Origin: a virus
DNA length: 39,193 nt
Reading direction: 5' to 3' (one strand)
IMG/VR virus record: IMGVR_UViG_3300031565_000137
Location: 1-39,193 of that record
Below are positions 24,107-29,850 of the stretch, piece after piece (position 1 is the stretch's first letter; each line of letters begins with the position of its first letter). The position numbers were made by a program, and so were the translations under genes. Below the pieces are notes generated by a model. It was not told where the DNA came from and did no database searches. It saw nothing but the letters and a program-made list of their open reading frames with translations.

Positions 24107-24298
24107 CTACTCCTCAACCACGATCTTGAGCGGGGTCTTGAACAGCGCCGACAGCCTGCGCGCGCCACGCACGGCAGACGATTTGGTCTTGTAGTCGATT
24201 TCCCAAAATGCCGCCAGATGCGCCCCGCGCTTGATGCACAGCATCCAGCCATATTCGTCATACCCGTGCTCGAACCGCGAGACCTCGATGTAATACAT
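24107..24298 (-). CDS. Tandem paralogue 3 of 4, 63 residues
   Basis: Starts MYYIEVSRFEHGYDEYGWML and ends with ARRLSALFKTPLKIVVEE, aligning end to end with the neighbours at 24302-24493 and 23913-24104. The middle (Y-K-T-K-S-S-A-V-R-G-A-R-R) keeps the Y-x-x-K-x-S pattern and the basic helix. It is the second most diverged member. Confidence 0.7.
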   Translation of the reverse strand: MYYIEVSRFEHGYDEYGWMLCIKRGAHLAAFWEIDYKTKSSAVRGARRLSALFKTPLKIVVEE

Positions 24299-24301
24299 CT
24301 G

Positions 24302-24493
24302 CTATTCCTTTTTATCCACGATGGGGGGCGGGTCTATGAACTTCGCCGCAAACCGGCGGGCAGAACGAAGGGTGTCGCTGCGAGGCATGGTTGTTTCCGT
24401 GCTGCATATTACCTTGGAATCAACGATATACCGCCACCAACACCACCCTTTACCGCCACCAATCACGATCTGTTCCTGCTTGCGCTTTGCCAT
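24302..24493 (-). CDS. Tandem paralogue 2 of 4, 63 residues
   Basis: Starts MAKRKQEQIVIGGGKGWCWW and ends ARRFAAKFIDPPPIVDKKE, almost identical at the end to the upstream paralogue (D-Q-K-E versus D-K-K-E). The aromatic strand (W-C-W-W-R-Y-I-V) replaces W-Y-W-A-Y. The near-identity of the C-terminal 19 residues points to recent duplication of these two. Confidence 0.72.
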   Translation of the reverse strand: MAKRKQEQIVIGGGKGWCWWRYIVDSKVICSTETTMPRSDTLRSARRFAAKFIDPPPIVDKKE

Positions 24494-24496
24494 TGC

Positions 24497-24691
24497 CTAC
24501 TCCTTTTGATCTACGATAGGGGGCGGGTCGATGAACTTGGCCGCAAACCGGCGGGCGGCACGCAATACTTTAGCCCTGGTTGTAAAGCTCGCCGCGCTAG
24601 GACACAAGATAATAACCGGAGAGCAATATGCCCAATACCACTTCGTCCCCATCCGCTCAATCTCGATCTTGTCGCGGTTACGCTTGGCCAT
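24497..24691 (-). CDS. Tandem paralogue 1 of 4, 64 residues
   Basis: Starts MAKRNRDKIEIERMGTKWYW and ends ARRFAAKFIDPPPIVDQKE. GGGAGG is 7 nt before the ATG at 24691; an upstream ATG in frame is not supported. It heads the four-gene paralogous array. Basic start, aromatic strand, a basic helix and a Pro-rich end are shared by all members. Confidence 0.72.
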   Translation of the reverse strand: MAKRNRDKIEIERMGTKWYWAYCSPVIILCPSAASFTTRAKVLRAARRFAAKFIDPPPIVDQKE

Positions 24692-24693
24692 TG

Positions 24694-24996
24694 TTATGCC
24701 TCCCGCCAGCAGCTGTCTTCCTGCACCCTGGCGCAAACGGAGAAAGCGTTCATCTTTTTACGCTTTGCCCGGCCGTCGTCATGGCCCTGGTTGTACGCTT
24801 GGCGCCGAACCGTTTCCATCAGGGCGCCGAGTAACTCGTCGACTTTGTAGCGGATGCACTCGGCAGTGGCCTCATTGTTGCACTGGTGCGTAAACGCCAG
24901 CACCTGGAACTTCTCGTCCCACGGGCGCACGGCCGTTTCGATCCGTACCGTCGCCCCATCACGGGTCACCCGAAAACGTTCTACTGCATCGGTCAT
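24694..24996 (-). CDS. Hypothetical protein, 100 residues
   Basis: Starts MTDAVERFRVTRDGATVRIE, with a beta hairpin (V-R-P-W-D-E-K-F-Q-V-L), then CNNEATAECIRYKVDELLGA, a helix, and a basic segment (GRAKRKKMNAFS). AAAGGAG lies 7 nt before the ATG, which overlaps the upstream stop by 4 nt. No domain recognised. Confidence 0.7.
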   Translation of the reverse strand: MTDAVERFRVTRDGATVRIETAVRPWDEKFQVLAFTHQCNNEATAECIRYKVDELLGALMETVRRQAYNQGHDDGRAKRKKMNAFSVCARVQEDSCWREA

Positions 24997-25523
24997 TTCA
25001 GGACTCCTTTTGCCTTTTGCCATGATTCGATCAACTGTCTCAGTGTGATGCCGCGCTCTTTGGCCAACAGGCCGTCGTGATCCCGCTGATACCTGATCTC
25101 GCTTTGCGTCAAGAATGCACCCTCGCGGGTGCGGGCATGCGCGTAGTATTCCGCGATGAACTGCTCGTCGGTATTGCCGGGCGCGGGCTGCTCTTTGTCG
25201 TACCGGCCCTCCAGCACCTTGACGTAGCGGCCGTCGTTGGAAATGAGCCAGTCAAAGTCCGCCTTCCAGTGCCGGTGCGTAGGCGACCATAGTTCGCCAC
25301 GCATTAGCGGGGACTGCGCCGCCTTGCGGAACACCTCGGCGTAGTTGTCACGAAACAAGTCCTCCAGCCATCGGGCCTGCAAGTGCAGTTTGCGGTCTTC
25401 GCCGATCCTGAGCACCCTTGGCAGCGGCGTCCCGGCTACCGCCTCGTTGTAGGCCGCCATTATCTTTTGATAGGGCACGGGGTCGATAAGGACGATAGGG
25501 ACAACGGGTTCATTCTCTGACAT
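24993..25523 (-). CDS. Hypothetical protein with replication-associated FDWLI...KVLEGRY motif
   Basis: The product has 176 residues. The centre reads W-K-A-D-F-D-W-L-I-S-N-D-G-R-Y-V-K-V-L-E-G-R-Y (residues 86-108). I associate this motif with the C-terminal part of phage replisome-organiser and HTH replication proteins. A helical C-terminus follows (REGAFLTQSEIRYQRDHDGL). No HTH was seen in the first 80 residues. It overlaps its upstream neighbour by 14 nt. A replication or primosome accessory role is possible. Confidence 0.65.
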   Translation of the reverse strand: MSENEPVVPIVLIDPVPYQKIMAAYNEAVAGTPLPRVLRIGEDRKLHLQARWLEDLFRDNYAEVFRKAAQSPLMRGELWSPTHRHWKADFDWLISNDGRYVKVLEGRYDKEQPAPGNTDEQFIAEYYAHARTREGAFLTQSEIRYQRDHDGLLAKERGITLRQLIESWQKAKGVLK

Positions 25524-25725
25524 AGTTTTTCCACCCTGTTACCTCTTGCCAGATGATCTTGAGCATTTCCCGGCTCTTGGCGTCGGGGTGATCAGTCTGG
25601 ACTTGCGCCAGATGCAGCCGCACCAGGTCGCGGGCGTACCCCTTGTCATGGTTCTGCATCGTCCCGCGCTCCGTTGCCATTATGGACGCGAAGGTGATTC
25701 GACCGAGTACGTCATTGTGTTTCAT
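25510..25725 (-). CDS. Hypothetical protein, 71 residues
   Basis: Starts MKHNDVLGRITFASIMATER. Contains NHDKGYARDLVRLHLAQVQT and a helical tail ending NYVRE. AAGGAG is 5 nt before the ATG. No cysteines and no membrane span. It precedes, and overlaps by 14 nt, the replication-motif protein. Family not recognised. Confidence 0.68.
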   Translation of the reverse strand: MKHNDVLGRITFASIMATERGTMQNHDKGYARDLVRLHLAQVQTDHPDAKSREMLKIIWQEVTGWKNYVRE

Positions 25726-25734
25726 TTGGTCTCC

Positions 25735-26199
25735 TTACGTTTCGTGAATGTGTTGCCCGTGCCCGACGAATCTGCCCGTCTGCACCGCCGGCGGGGGATT
25801 GTCCTCGGCATTGCGCGCACACCGGGGACACACACGATTCCAATTGCCTTCGGACATAAAGGTTCTGTCACAGCGCAAGCACGTGCGCTGCTTGCGAGTG
25901 GCCTTGTTCCGCTGCGCCTGACGAACGGTTTCGTCCTTGAGCAGGTCAATCTGTCGCTGCCGGTGAGAGAGCCGTCCGCAGAGGACAGAGCAAAACTTGC
26001 GCCGGGGTGCCAGCACGGGCTTGTTGCAGCCCCGACGCGCACAGGTGCCGACGACTATCGGCACGGGTTGGGGTTTCGCCCTGACCCTGCGCCGAGCCTG
26101 TTCCCAGAGCCGCATGTAGCACCGGTGGCATTTGCGCGCGGCATGTATCGGGCCGACATCGTGGCAGCAGGAACAGGAGGCTACTGTTTTAGGTCTCAT
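25735..26199 (-). CDS. Protein with three zinc-binding clusters, 154 residues
   Basis: Starts MRPKTVASCSCCHDVGPIHA. Cluster 1 is C-S-C-C with C-H-R-C (residues 9-26). Cluster 2 is C-A-R-R-G-C-N-K-P with F-C-S-V-L-C (about 52-73). Cluster 3 is C-L-R-C-D-R-T-F-M-S-E-G-N-W-N-R-V-C-P-R-C (about 105-125). Cluster 2 resembles recombination-endonuclease or HNH-type zinc knuckles. Cluster 3 matches the 47-residue zinc ribbon at 27072-27215. The start is embedded in a duplicated 25-bp junction and overlaps the upstream gene by 11 nt. Nucleic-acid binding is likely. Confidence 0.75.
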   Translation of the reverse strand: MRPKTVASCSCCHDVGPIHAARKCHRCYMRLWEQARRRVRAKPQPVPIVVGTCARRGCNKPVLAPRRKFCSVLCGRLSHRQRQIDLLKDETVRQAQRNKATRKQRTCLRCDRTFMSEGNWNRVCPRCARNAEDNPPPAVQTGRFVGHGQHIHET

Positions 26200-26434
26200 T
26201 CTTCTTCCCCTGCTTCGGCGGCTCAACCAAGCGAACGATGCGCCACTCATCGATGTGCCAGTTTAGCCCCATTGCCCCACAGTCTCGCTTTGTCTGCCGA
26301 ATGGCTCGCCCCACTTCGCCCCGTGTGGCGAAAATGGTGTTTTCGTCTCCACCGGCGACCAGATTTCCACAACTTAGTCGCCTGGGCTGGCCGTGCTGAT
26401 TCAACACCACGTATCCCACCGTTTTAGGTCTCAT
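26189..26434 (-). CDS. Hypothetical protein (paralogue of the 16645-16884 product)
   Basis: The product has 81 residues: MRPKTVGYVVLNQHGQPRRL, then D-E-N-T-I-F-A-T-R-G-E-V-G-R-A-I, then NWHIDEWRIVRLVEPPKQ and the end GKKNET. The order matches the 79-residue protein at 16645-16884. It begins inside one copy of a 25-bp repeat and ends inside the other. SD GGGGGAAG precedes the ATG. Confidence 0.75.
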   Translation of the reverse strand: MRPKTVGYVVLNQHGQPRRLSCGNLVAGGDENTIFATRGEVGRAIRQTKRDCGAMGLNWHIDEWRIVRLVEPPKQGKKNET

Positions 26435-26564
26435 TCTTCTTCCCCCGCATCGCCAGCAGTTCCAGCCGCCGGCGCCGAAGTTGTTCCGCCAGCAGGTCGG
26501 CACGGATGCGCAGACCGGTGGTGGCGATATGCCGGACGATCATCAGGTCAACGGGATTCTGCAT
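26424..26564 (-). CDS. Small basic helical protein, 46 residues
   Basis: Starts MQNPVDLMIVRHIATTGLRI and continues as a basic helix (LLAEQLRRRRLELLAMRG), ending GKKNET. GAGGAG lies 5 nt before the ATG, which forms a TAATG junction with the 27-codon gene upstream. The arginine-rich helix suggests nucleic-acid or protein binding. Confidence 0.65.
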   Translation of the reverse strand: MQNPVDLMIVRHIATTGLRIRADLLAEQLRRRRLELLAMRGKKNET

Positions 26565-26647
26565 TATTTCTCCTCGTCATCGGTACAGACTGTGGCCGAA
26601 AACTTGTTGTCGGGGTCGTCGCATTCAATCGTGATTTTGAAGGGCAT
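26564..26647 (-). CDS. 27-residue acidic micro-ORF
   Basis: Reads MPFKITIECDDPDNKFSATV followed by CTDDEEK. AAGGAG lies 7 nt before the ATG, it overlaps the upstream gene by 23 nt, and its stop overlaps the next start (TAATG). This is the same gene syntax as its larger neighbours, so it is probably translated, at least for coupling. Beta-hairpin-like and acidic. Confidence 0.5.
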   Translation of the reverse strand: MPFKITIECDDPDNKFSATVCTDDEEK

Positions 26648-26960
26648 TGGGGGTCTCCTTGTCTTCGGCGTCCTCGATGCAGAGGGCTTCCGGTGGGACA
26701 ACGCCGAATCCGGCGGGAAGGTGTTCGGCGGCGTCGGGCACGTCCACGCCTGCGGCAATGGCCATGTCGAGCAGCTCCTGCCATGAGATACCCCACGTGT
26801 GGCCGCTTGTCTTGCTCAGGATAAGCGGTGTTGCGCTCGTCGAGGTGGAGAGCTCATACGTCTGCCCATCCGCTTCGGCTTCCCCGGCGTGAATGCGGAG
26901 GAACGCACTGCGGAGGGGATAGACTTTGCCGTGCTTGTCGGGGTGTTGGGTTTCGGGCAT
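26625..26960 (-). CDS. Hypothetical protein, 111 residues
   Basis: Starts MPETQHPDKHGKVYPLRSAF. Includes LRIHAGEAEADGQTYELST, then GHTWGISWQELLDMAIAAGV (helix), and an acidic end (CIEDAEDKETPNAL). AAAGGA precedes the ATG by 8 nt; an in-frame ATG nine codons earlier lacks an SD. It is the first gene after the hairpin/T-tract at 26986-27066. Family unknown. Confidence 0.68.
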   Translation of the reverse strand: MPETQHPDKHGKVYPLRSAFLRIHAGEAEADGQTYELSTSTSATPLILSKTSGHTWGISWQELLDMAIAAGVDVPDAAEHLPAGFGVVPPEALCIEDAEDKETPNALQNHD

Positions 26961-26985
26961 CGTGGTGTTCCTTTCTGTTGTGTTC

Positions 26986-27066
26986 AAAAAAGCGCGGGGC
27001 CGGGCAGCCCAGCGGTTTCGGACGCCACCCGGTTTGTTTCAATAGAGGCACATCCCGGCCCCGCAC
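26986..27066 (-). terminator. GC stem plus T6, possible leftward terminator/attenuator
   Basis: On the minus strand a 13-bp GC stem (27066-27054 paired with 27004-26992, one G-T wobble) is followed at once by six T residues (26991-26986). The loop is large, about 49 nt, so the element is unusual for a simple terminator. It lies between the zinc-ribbon gene and the rest of the leftward operon. It may act as an attenuator or antitermination site. Confidence 0.55.
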
Positions 27067-27071
27067 GAAAA

Positions 27072-27215
27072 CTATTCGTCCCGATCCACTCGTTGCAGTT
27101 CTTTCTCACATTCCCTGCACCGCCTGTTGTGCGGGCCGTCAGACTCAAATGTTTTGTGGCACTTGAGGCACGTCCTTGCCTTCTGATTCCGGGCGATAAG
27201 TTCCGTGCGTGTCAT
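27072..27215 (-). CDS. Zinc-ribbon protein, 47 residues
   Basis: Starts MTRTELIARNQKARTCLKCH; the ribbon is C16-L-K-C19 and C33-R-E-C36 with K-T-F-E-S-D-G-P-H-N-R-R between. The same signature, TCL(R/K)C-x-(R/K)TF-x-S(E/D)G-x-x-NR-x-C-x-x-C, occurs in cluster 3 of the 154-residue protein at 25735-26199. AGGAG lies 7 nt upstream. It is the second gene of the short unit that starts at the 27.47-kb promoter. Confidence 0.75.
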   Translation of the reverse strand: MTRTELIARNQKARTCLKCHKTFESDGPHNRRCRECEKELQRVDRDE

Positions 27216-27288
27216 TGTTCATCTCCTGTCTCATCTCGGTCTCTTCCGCCCCGCCCGCCACAGCACAACGTCCGGTAATAGTTGATAT

Positions 27289-27423
27289 TTATTGCTGTGT
27301 TGAGCGGCAAGCGCACAAAAACGGCGCCGAGGGTTTCACGGGCGATTGCTCGCCCCTCCCGGCGCCGTTAAGTGCTTTGGCGTGTTCGATTGCAGAAGCC
27401 TGGGTGAAACTGCCAGCGGTCAT
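27289..27423 (-). CDS. 44-residue ORF with embedded RNA hairpin
   Basis: Starts MTAGSFTQASAIEHAKALNG; GGAG lies 7 nt before the ATG. It is the first gene after the TTGACT-N17-TATACT promoter (leader about 36 nt). The peptide has no recognised motif apart from two cysteines near the end. Much of the ORF is an RNA hairpin, so it may be a leader peptide or structured RNA rather than a functional protein. Confidence 0.5.
   Translation of the reverse strand: MTAGSFTQASAIEHAKALNGAGRGEQSPVKPSAPFLCACRSTQQ
27320..27369 (-). promoter_or_regulatory. Nested hairpin inside the 44-codon ORF
   Basis: Outer arms AACGGCGCCG (27320-27329) and CGGCGCCGTT (27360-27369) are perfectly complementary over 10 bp. 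Inner arms GGGCGA (27340-27345) and TCGCCC (27350-27355) close a tetraloop that reads GCAA on the transcribed (minus) strand, a GNRA loop. A candidate regulatory RNA structure. Confidence 0.6.
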
Positions 27424-27465
27424 TGGTTCACTCCGTTTCGAGCAGAGCTCAATCCGTATATTGCA

Positions 27466-27494
27466 AGTATACACCCGAATCCCGCCAAAGTCAA
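27466..27494 (-). promoter_or_regulatory. Leftward promoter TTGACT-N17-TATACT
   Basis: On the minus strand TTGACT (27494-27489), 17 bp, TATACT (27471-27466). It starts 3 nt after the stop of the zinc-ribbon gene 27498-27731. The flank GCTTGACTTTGG and the end TATACTT are shared with the rightward promoter at 35352-35380, so the two form a matched pair. Confidence 0.85.
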
Positions 27495-27497
27495 GCA

Positions 27498-27731
27498 CTA
27501 TTCAGGGGTGCTATCTTCAGCGCTCTGGTTTACCGTCTCCTGCTCCATGCGGGCGAGGTCGGCCATTTGCTCTTGAAGTCGCAGCTTGTGCCGCAGCCGG
27601 GCCACGGCTATCTGATTCGAGCCGAGCGCCCGATCATACACCGTGCAGTTGCACCTGGGGCACTGGCGCGGCCGCGCCTTCGAAGATGCCCATGTGTGCC
27701 CGCAACAGTTGCATTGTCGTTTGACGTTCAT
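27498..27731 (-). CDS. Zinc-ribbon protein with helical tail, 77 residues
   Basis: Starts MNVKRQCNCCGHTWASSKAR, with C-P-R-C-N-C at 24-29, so C-x-x-C and C-x-x-C pairs bracket a basic loop. The tail is a charged helix (VARLRHKLRLQEQMADLARM). Known small ribbons of this form bind nucleic acid. The start overlaps the upstream gene by 4 nt. It is the last gene before the internal promoter at 27.47 kb. Confidence 0.75.
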   Translation of the reverse strand: MNVKRQCNCCGHTWASSKARPRQCPRCNCTVYDRALGSNQIAVARLRHKLRLQEQMADLARMEQETVNQSAEDSTPE

Positions 27732-27955
27732 GATTCCTCGCTTTCTGTTCCCATTTCCTTGTTTGCCTCGATTGCCCATTCGAGTTTGCGCATGATGATG
27801 TCCTGTATGATCGCATTGCCCGCCGCCAGCCCCGTTGCTTGCAGTACGACCAGTGCCGTTTCGCACGCCTCCACCGCCTGCCGGCGCGGCGCGTCCAGCG
27901 TCACGTAGAGCGAGTTCGTTGCCTGCTGCCATTCCGCCAGTGTCCAGTGTTTCAT
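27728..27955 (-). CDS. Hypothetical helical protein, 75 residues
   Basis: Starts MKHWTLAEWQQATNSLYVTL and is helical to the end (ALVVLQATGLAAGNAIIQDI, MRKLEWAIEANKEM). AAAGGA is 7 nt before the ATG, and 4-nt overlaps occur on both sides. No cysteines or charge clusters. Function unknown. Confidence 0.7.
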   Translation of the reverse strand: MKHWTLAEWQQATNSLYVTLDAPRRQAVEACETALVVLQATGLAAGNAIIQDIIMRKLEWAIEANKEMGTESEES

Positions 27956-28194
27956 CTGCTTTTCCTTTCTTCAATGTTCGCCGCGATTGCCTGTGCCTGT
28001 ACGTGTTTGTAGCGGTTCAGCAGTTGGATTTCCACGAGCAACGTTTTCATCGGGGCGGTACGCCGGTGCGCCTCGTAATGCCGGTCGAGCCACGCCAGCC
28101 GCTCTGCGACGGTGTTTCCACCCTCGCGCATTGCACGGGCGTCTATCCGCCGGAAGTGCCGGTCGTATCGCGCCTGCGTTATTGAGTCCATCAT
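27952..28194 (-). CDS. Basic helical hypothetical protein, 80 residues
   Basis: Starts M-M-D-S-I-T-Q-A-R-Y-D-R-H-F-R-R-I-D; contains NTVAERLAWLDRHYEAHRRT and a basic helical end. AAAGGA lies 7 nt before the first of two adjacent ATGs. The first gene after the 15-bp inverted repeat. No family recognised. Confidence 0.7.
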   Translation of the reverse strand: MMDSITQARYDRHFRRIDARAMREGGNTVAERLAWLDRHYEAHRRTAPMKTLLVEIQLLNRYKHVQAQAIAANIEERKSR

Positions 28195-28225
28195 TGTCTT
28201 TTCCTTTCATTCCCCCTGAAATCTT

Positions 28226-28285
28226 GCCTCCTGCTGCTCTTTCAAGGCCGCGAGGGGAAATCGCACCGCCAGAGCAGCAGGAGGC
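28226..28285. promoter_or_regulatory. 15-bp perfect inverted repeat between genes
   Basis: GCCTCCTGCTGCTCT at 28226-28240 is the exact complement of 28271-28285. The loop is 30 nt. Leftward, no T-tract follows; rightward, five T residues follow at 28291-28295. It occupies most of the gap between 28194 and 28294. An RNA-processing or antisense-terminating role is possible. Confidence 0.85.
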
Positions 28286-28293
28286 GTACGTTT

Positions 28294-28716
28294 TTACCAC
28301 GAAATCGTGAACACGCGTTTGCCCTTGTGCGCGCGCAGGAACGCCAAGACCTCCTCGCCCGGTGCGGTCTTGTACGATGTGCTGTTTGGCCCGGCCGCAG
28401 CGATTGCGGCTTCCATCCGCGCAATAAACGCCTCATCGCACAGCATCAGGTCGTGTTCAAAGCAGGACGACACCGCCTCGCATAGCGACGGAATGTAGGT
28501 GGCCCCGTCGCCCGTCAACCCGGCCTTGAGCCAACTGACCTCGCCGACCCAAACGCTAGGCGTGTTGCCGATTTTGTCGAACAGCTCGTCCCACCGATCA
28601 GAAAGAACATCCCGGTTCCACGAGAAATAGTCGCTGCCCAACGTGCTGCTCTGGAACTCGGCCAACTCGGCTTCGGTTGCGCCGTCGAGAACATGGATTT
28701 GCAGGTCTGCGCCCAT
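28294..28716 (-). CDS. Hypothetical protein, 140 residues
   Basis: Starts MGADLQIHVLDGATEAELAE; later DRWDELFDKIGNTPSVWVGE and CEAVSSCFEHDLMLCDEAFI, ending KRVFTISW. It has two cysteine-containing helices, and I know no catalytic pattern for it. GGAG 7 nt before ATG 28716 sets the start; the longer frame upstream is not supported. The 'MGADLxIxV' opening is common in small phage proteins of unknown role. Confidence 0.72.
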   Translation of the reverse strand: MGADLQIHVLDGATEAELAEFQSSTLGSDYFSWNRDVLSDRWDELFDKIGNTPSVWVGEVSWLKAGLTGDGATYIPSLCEAVSSCFEHDLMLCDEAFIARMEAAIAAAGPNSTSYKTAPGEEVLAFLRAHKGKRVFTISW

Positions 28717-28825
28717 AGTCTTACTCCGTTCTCCGTTCTGTTTCCGTTCAATCCCACACTCGGCCACTGTGCGCCCGCGCCGACTTGCACGGCCTAGGCT
28801 CCTGCGGCGAGCACGGGCGGGGGGG
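28717..28825 (-). other. 109-bp intergenic spacer with GC hairpin
   Basis: There is no ORF with an SD. Complementary CGCCCG/CGGGCG and CGCCG/CGGCG segments can form a bulged hairpin. It belongs to the series of structured junctions between 28.2 and 30.05 kb. Confidence 0.5.
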
Positions 28826-29077
28826 TCATTTTTCGTCGAGCACATCCCATTTGTCCGGCTGATACGCGCTTGGAACGCGACAGCAGGTGTAGATGTCGCC
28901 CGCGTGAAACTCACTGGTCCCGATGGTGCAGCCCCGCTGAAACACAGCCCGCCCCTTATCGAGGCTTTGGCCCTGGCCCTGCGCCCGCAACTCGGTTTCG
29001 ATGCCGTCCCATAGTTCGGGCGTCCAGTCGAGGGGCAAGTGCTTTCCGTCCCGGCAGACCGATGTCATTATTGGCAT
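28826..29077 (-). CDS. Hypothetical protein, 83 residues
   Basis: Starts MPIMTSVCRDGKHLPLDWTP; contains WDGIETELRAQGQGQSLDKG, F-Q-R-G-C-T-I-G-T and F-H-A-G-D-I-Y-T-C-C-R. GGAG lies 7 nt before ATG 29077; the ATG two codons earlier is too close. No recognised family. Two small hairpins precede it. Confidence 0.68.
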   Translation of the reverse strand: MPIMTSVCRDGKHLPLDWTPELWDGIETELRAQGQGQSLDKGRAVFQRGCTIGTSEFHAGDIYTCCRVPSAYQPDKWDVLDEK

Positions 29078-29146
29078 TTCCATTCTCCATTTGCCCCCGT
29101 GATTGCGGCCGGGGGTTGTGCAGGCGCCCGCACGCGCCGAAAGCGG

Positions 29147-29359
29147 TCAGGATTCGTCGTCGCTGATCTCGGCCATGAGCCGCAGGGCCTCCGCCGTCAG
29201 CGCCTCCACATCGTAGTCCAGCTCGCTGGTGGTGCCCGGCCATATCCGCTCCACGTCGCGGGTGAAATACTCGCGCACCTGCGCCTTTGTCATGTGATTT
29301 TGGACTGCGATTTTCGCCTCGAAACCCAGTGTTTCTACCTGTTCTCGTGTTGCGTTCAT
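29147..29359 (-). CDS. Acidic helical hypothetical protein, 70 residues
   Basis: Starts MNATREQVETLGFEAKIAVQ, then YFTRDVERIWPGTTSELDYD and an acidic end (EISDDES). AAGGA is 8 nt before the ATG. The first of the two gene pairs separated by a duplicated 28-bp hairpin module lies just upstream. Function unknown. Confidence 0.68.
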   Translation of the reverse strand: MNATREQVETLGFEAKIAVQNHMTKAQVREYFTRDVERIWPGTTSELDYDVEALTAEALRLMAEISDDES

Positions 29360-29375
29360 CTCTGTTTTCCTTGCA

Positions 29376-29403
29376 CCGGCACGCCGCCGGCTGGCCCCGC
29401 CGT
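29376..29403. repeat. Intercistronic hairpin module, copy A
   Basis: This 28-bp sequence is identical to 29815-29842. It contains CCGGC-N5-GCCGG on the transcribed strand and lies directly after the stop of the gene at 29414, before the next SD. With the adjacent GCC/GGC arms it can form two consecutive hairpins. Confidence 0.85.
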
Positions 29404-29413
29404 CAGGCGAGTG

Positions 29414-29797
29414 TTATTCTTCCCGGTCGGCCATTATCTGCTCGTACGCGTCATCTACCTGGTTGTCAAATCCCACAGGCGCCAGCTCTACATACGGCCA
29501 CTCGTCGGTGAGTTTTCCGCCGACGCCATCAAACGACAGCCACAGGTTGACGTACTCCCATCGTCCCCTCATACGCCGCCGCATAATTACTCCCTCGGTG
29601 GAGTCATCGCCGTAGCCGGCGTACTCCTCAAAACCCAACCGCTCGGCCGCCTCACCCGTTGCCGTCCGCACCACATCATAGACATTTGCGGGGTCTGGCT
29701 CTTGCTGACCTAGAACGATGCCAACTGCTAGCGCATTCAATGTATTGATGGTCTCGTCCGTAGCACATTGTGCGATCATTTTTTCACGCGATATCAT
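29414..29797 (-). CDS. Acidic hypothetical protein, 127 residues
   Basis: Starts MISREKMIAQCATDETINTL; GGAG 7 nt upstream selects ATG 29797. Further on are EAAERLGFEEYAGYGDDSTE, RGRWEYVNLWLSFDGVGGKL and an acidic end. The layout suggests an alpha/beta domain. It has the same hairpin module before and after it. No family recognised. Confidence 0.7.
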   Translation of the reverse strand: MISREKMIAQCATDETINTLNALAVGIVLGQQEPDPANVYDVVRTATGEAAERLGFEEYAGYGDDSTEGVIMRRRMRGRWEYVNLWLSFDGVGGKLTDEWPYVELAPVGFDNQVDDAYEQIMADREE

Positions 29798-29814
29798 GCC
29801 GATTCTCCGTTTTG

Positions 29815-29842
29815 CCGGCACGCCGCCGGCTGGCCCCGCCGT
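29815..29842. repeat. Intercistronic hairpin module, copy B
   Basis: Identical to 29376-29403 over 28 bp and placed in the same position relative to the flanking stop codon (TAACAC follows both stops). The adjacent CCCGCC/GGCGGG pair makes a second small hairpin. It separates the 51-residue and 127-residue genes. Confidence 0.85.
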
Positions 29843-29850
29843 GGCGGGTG

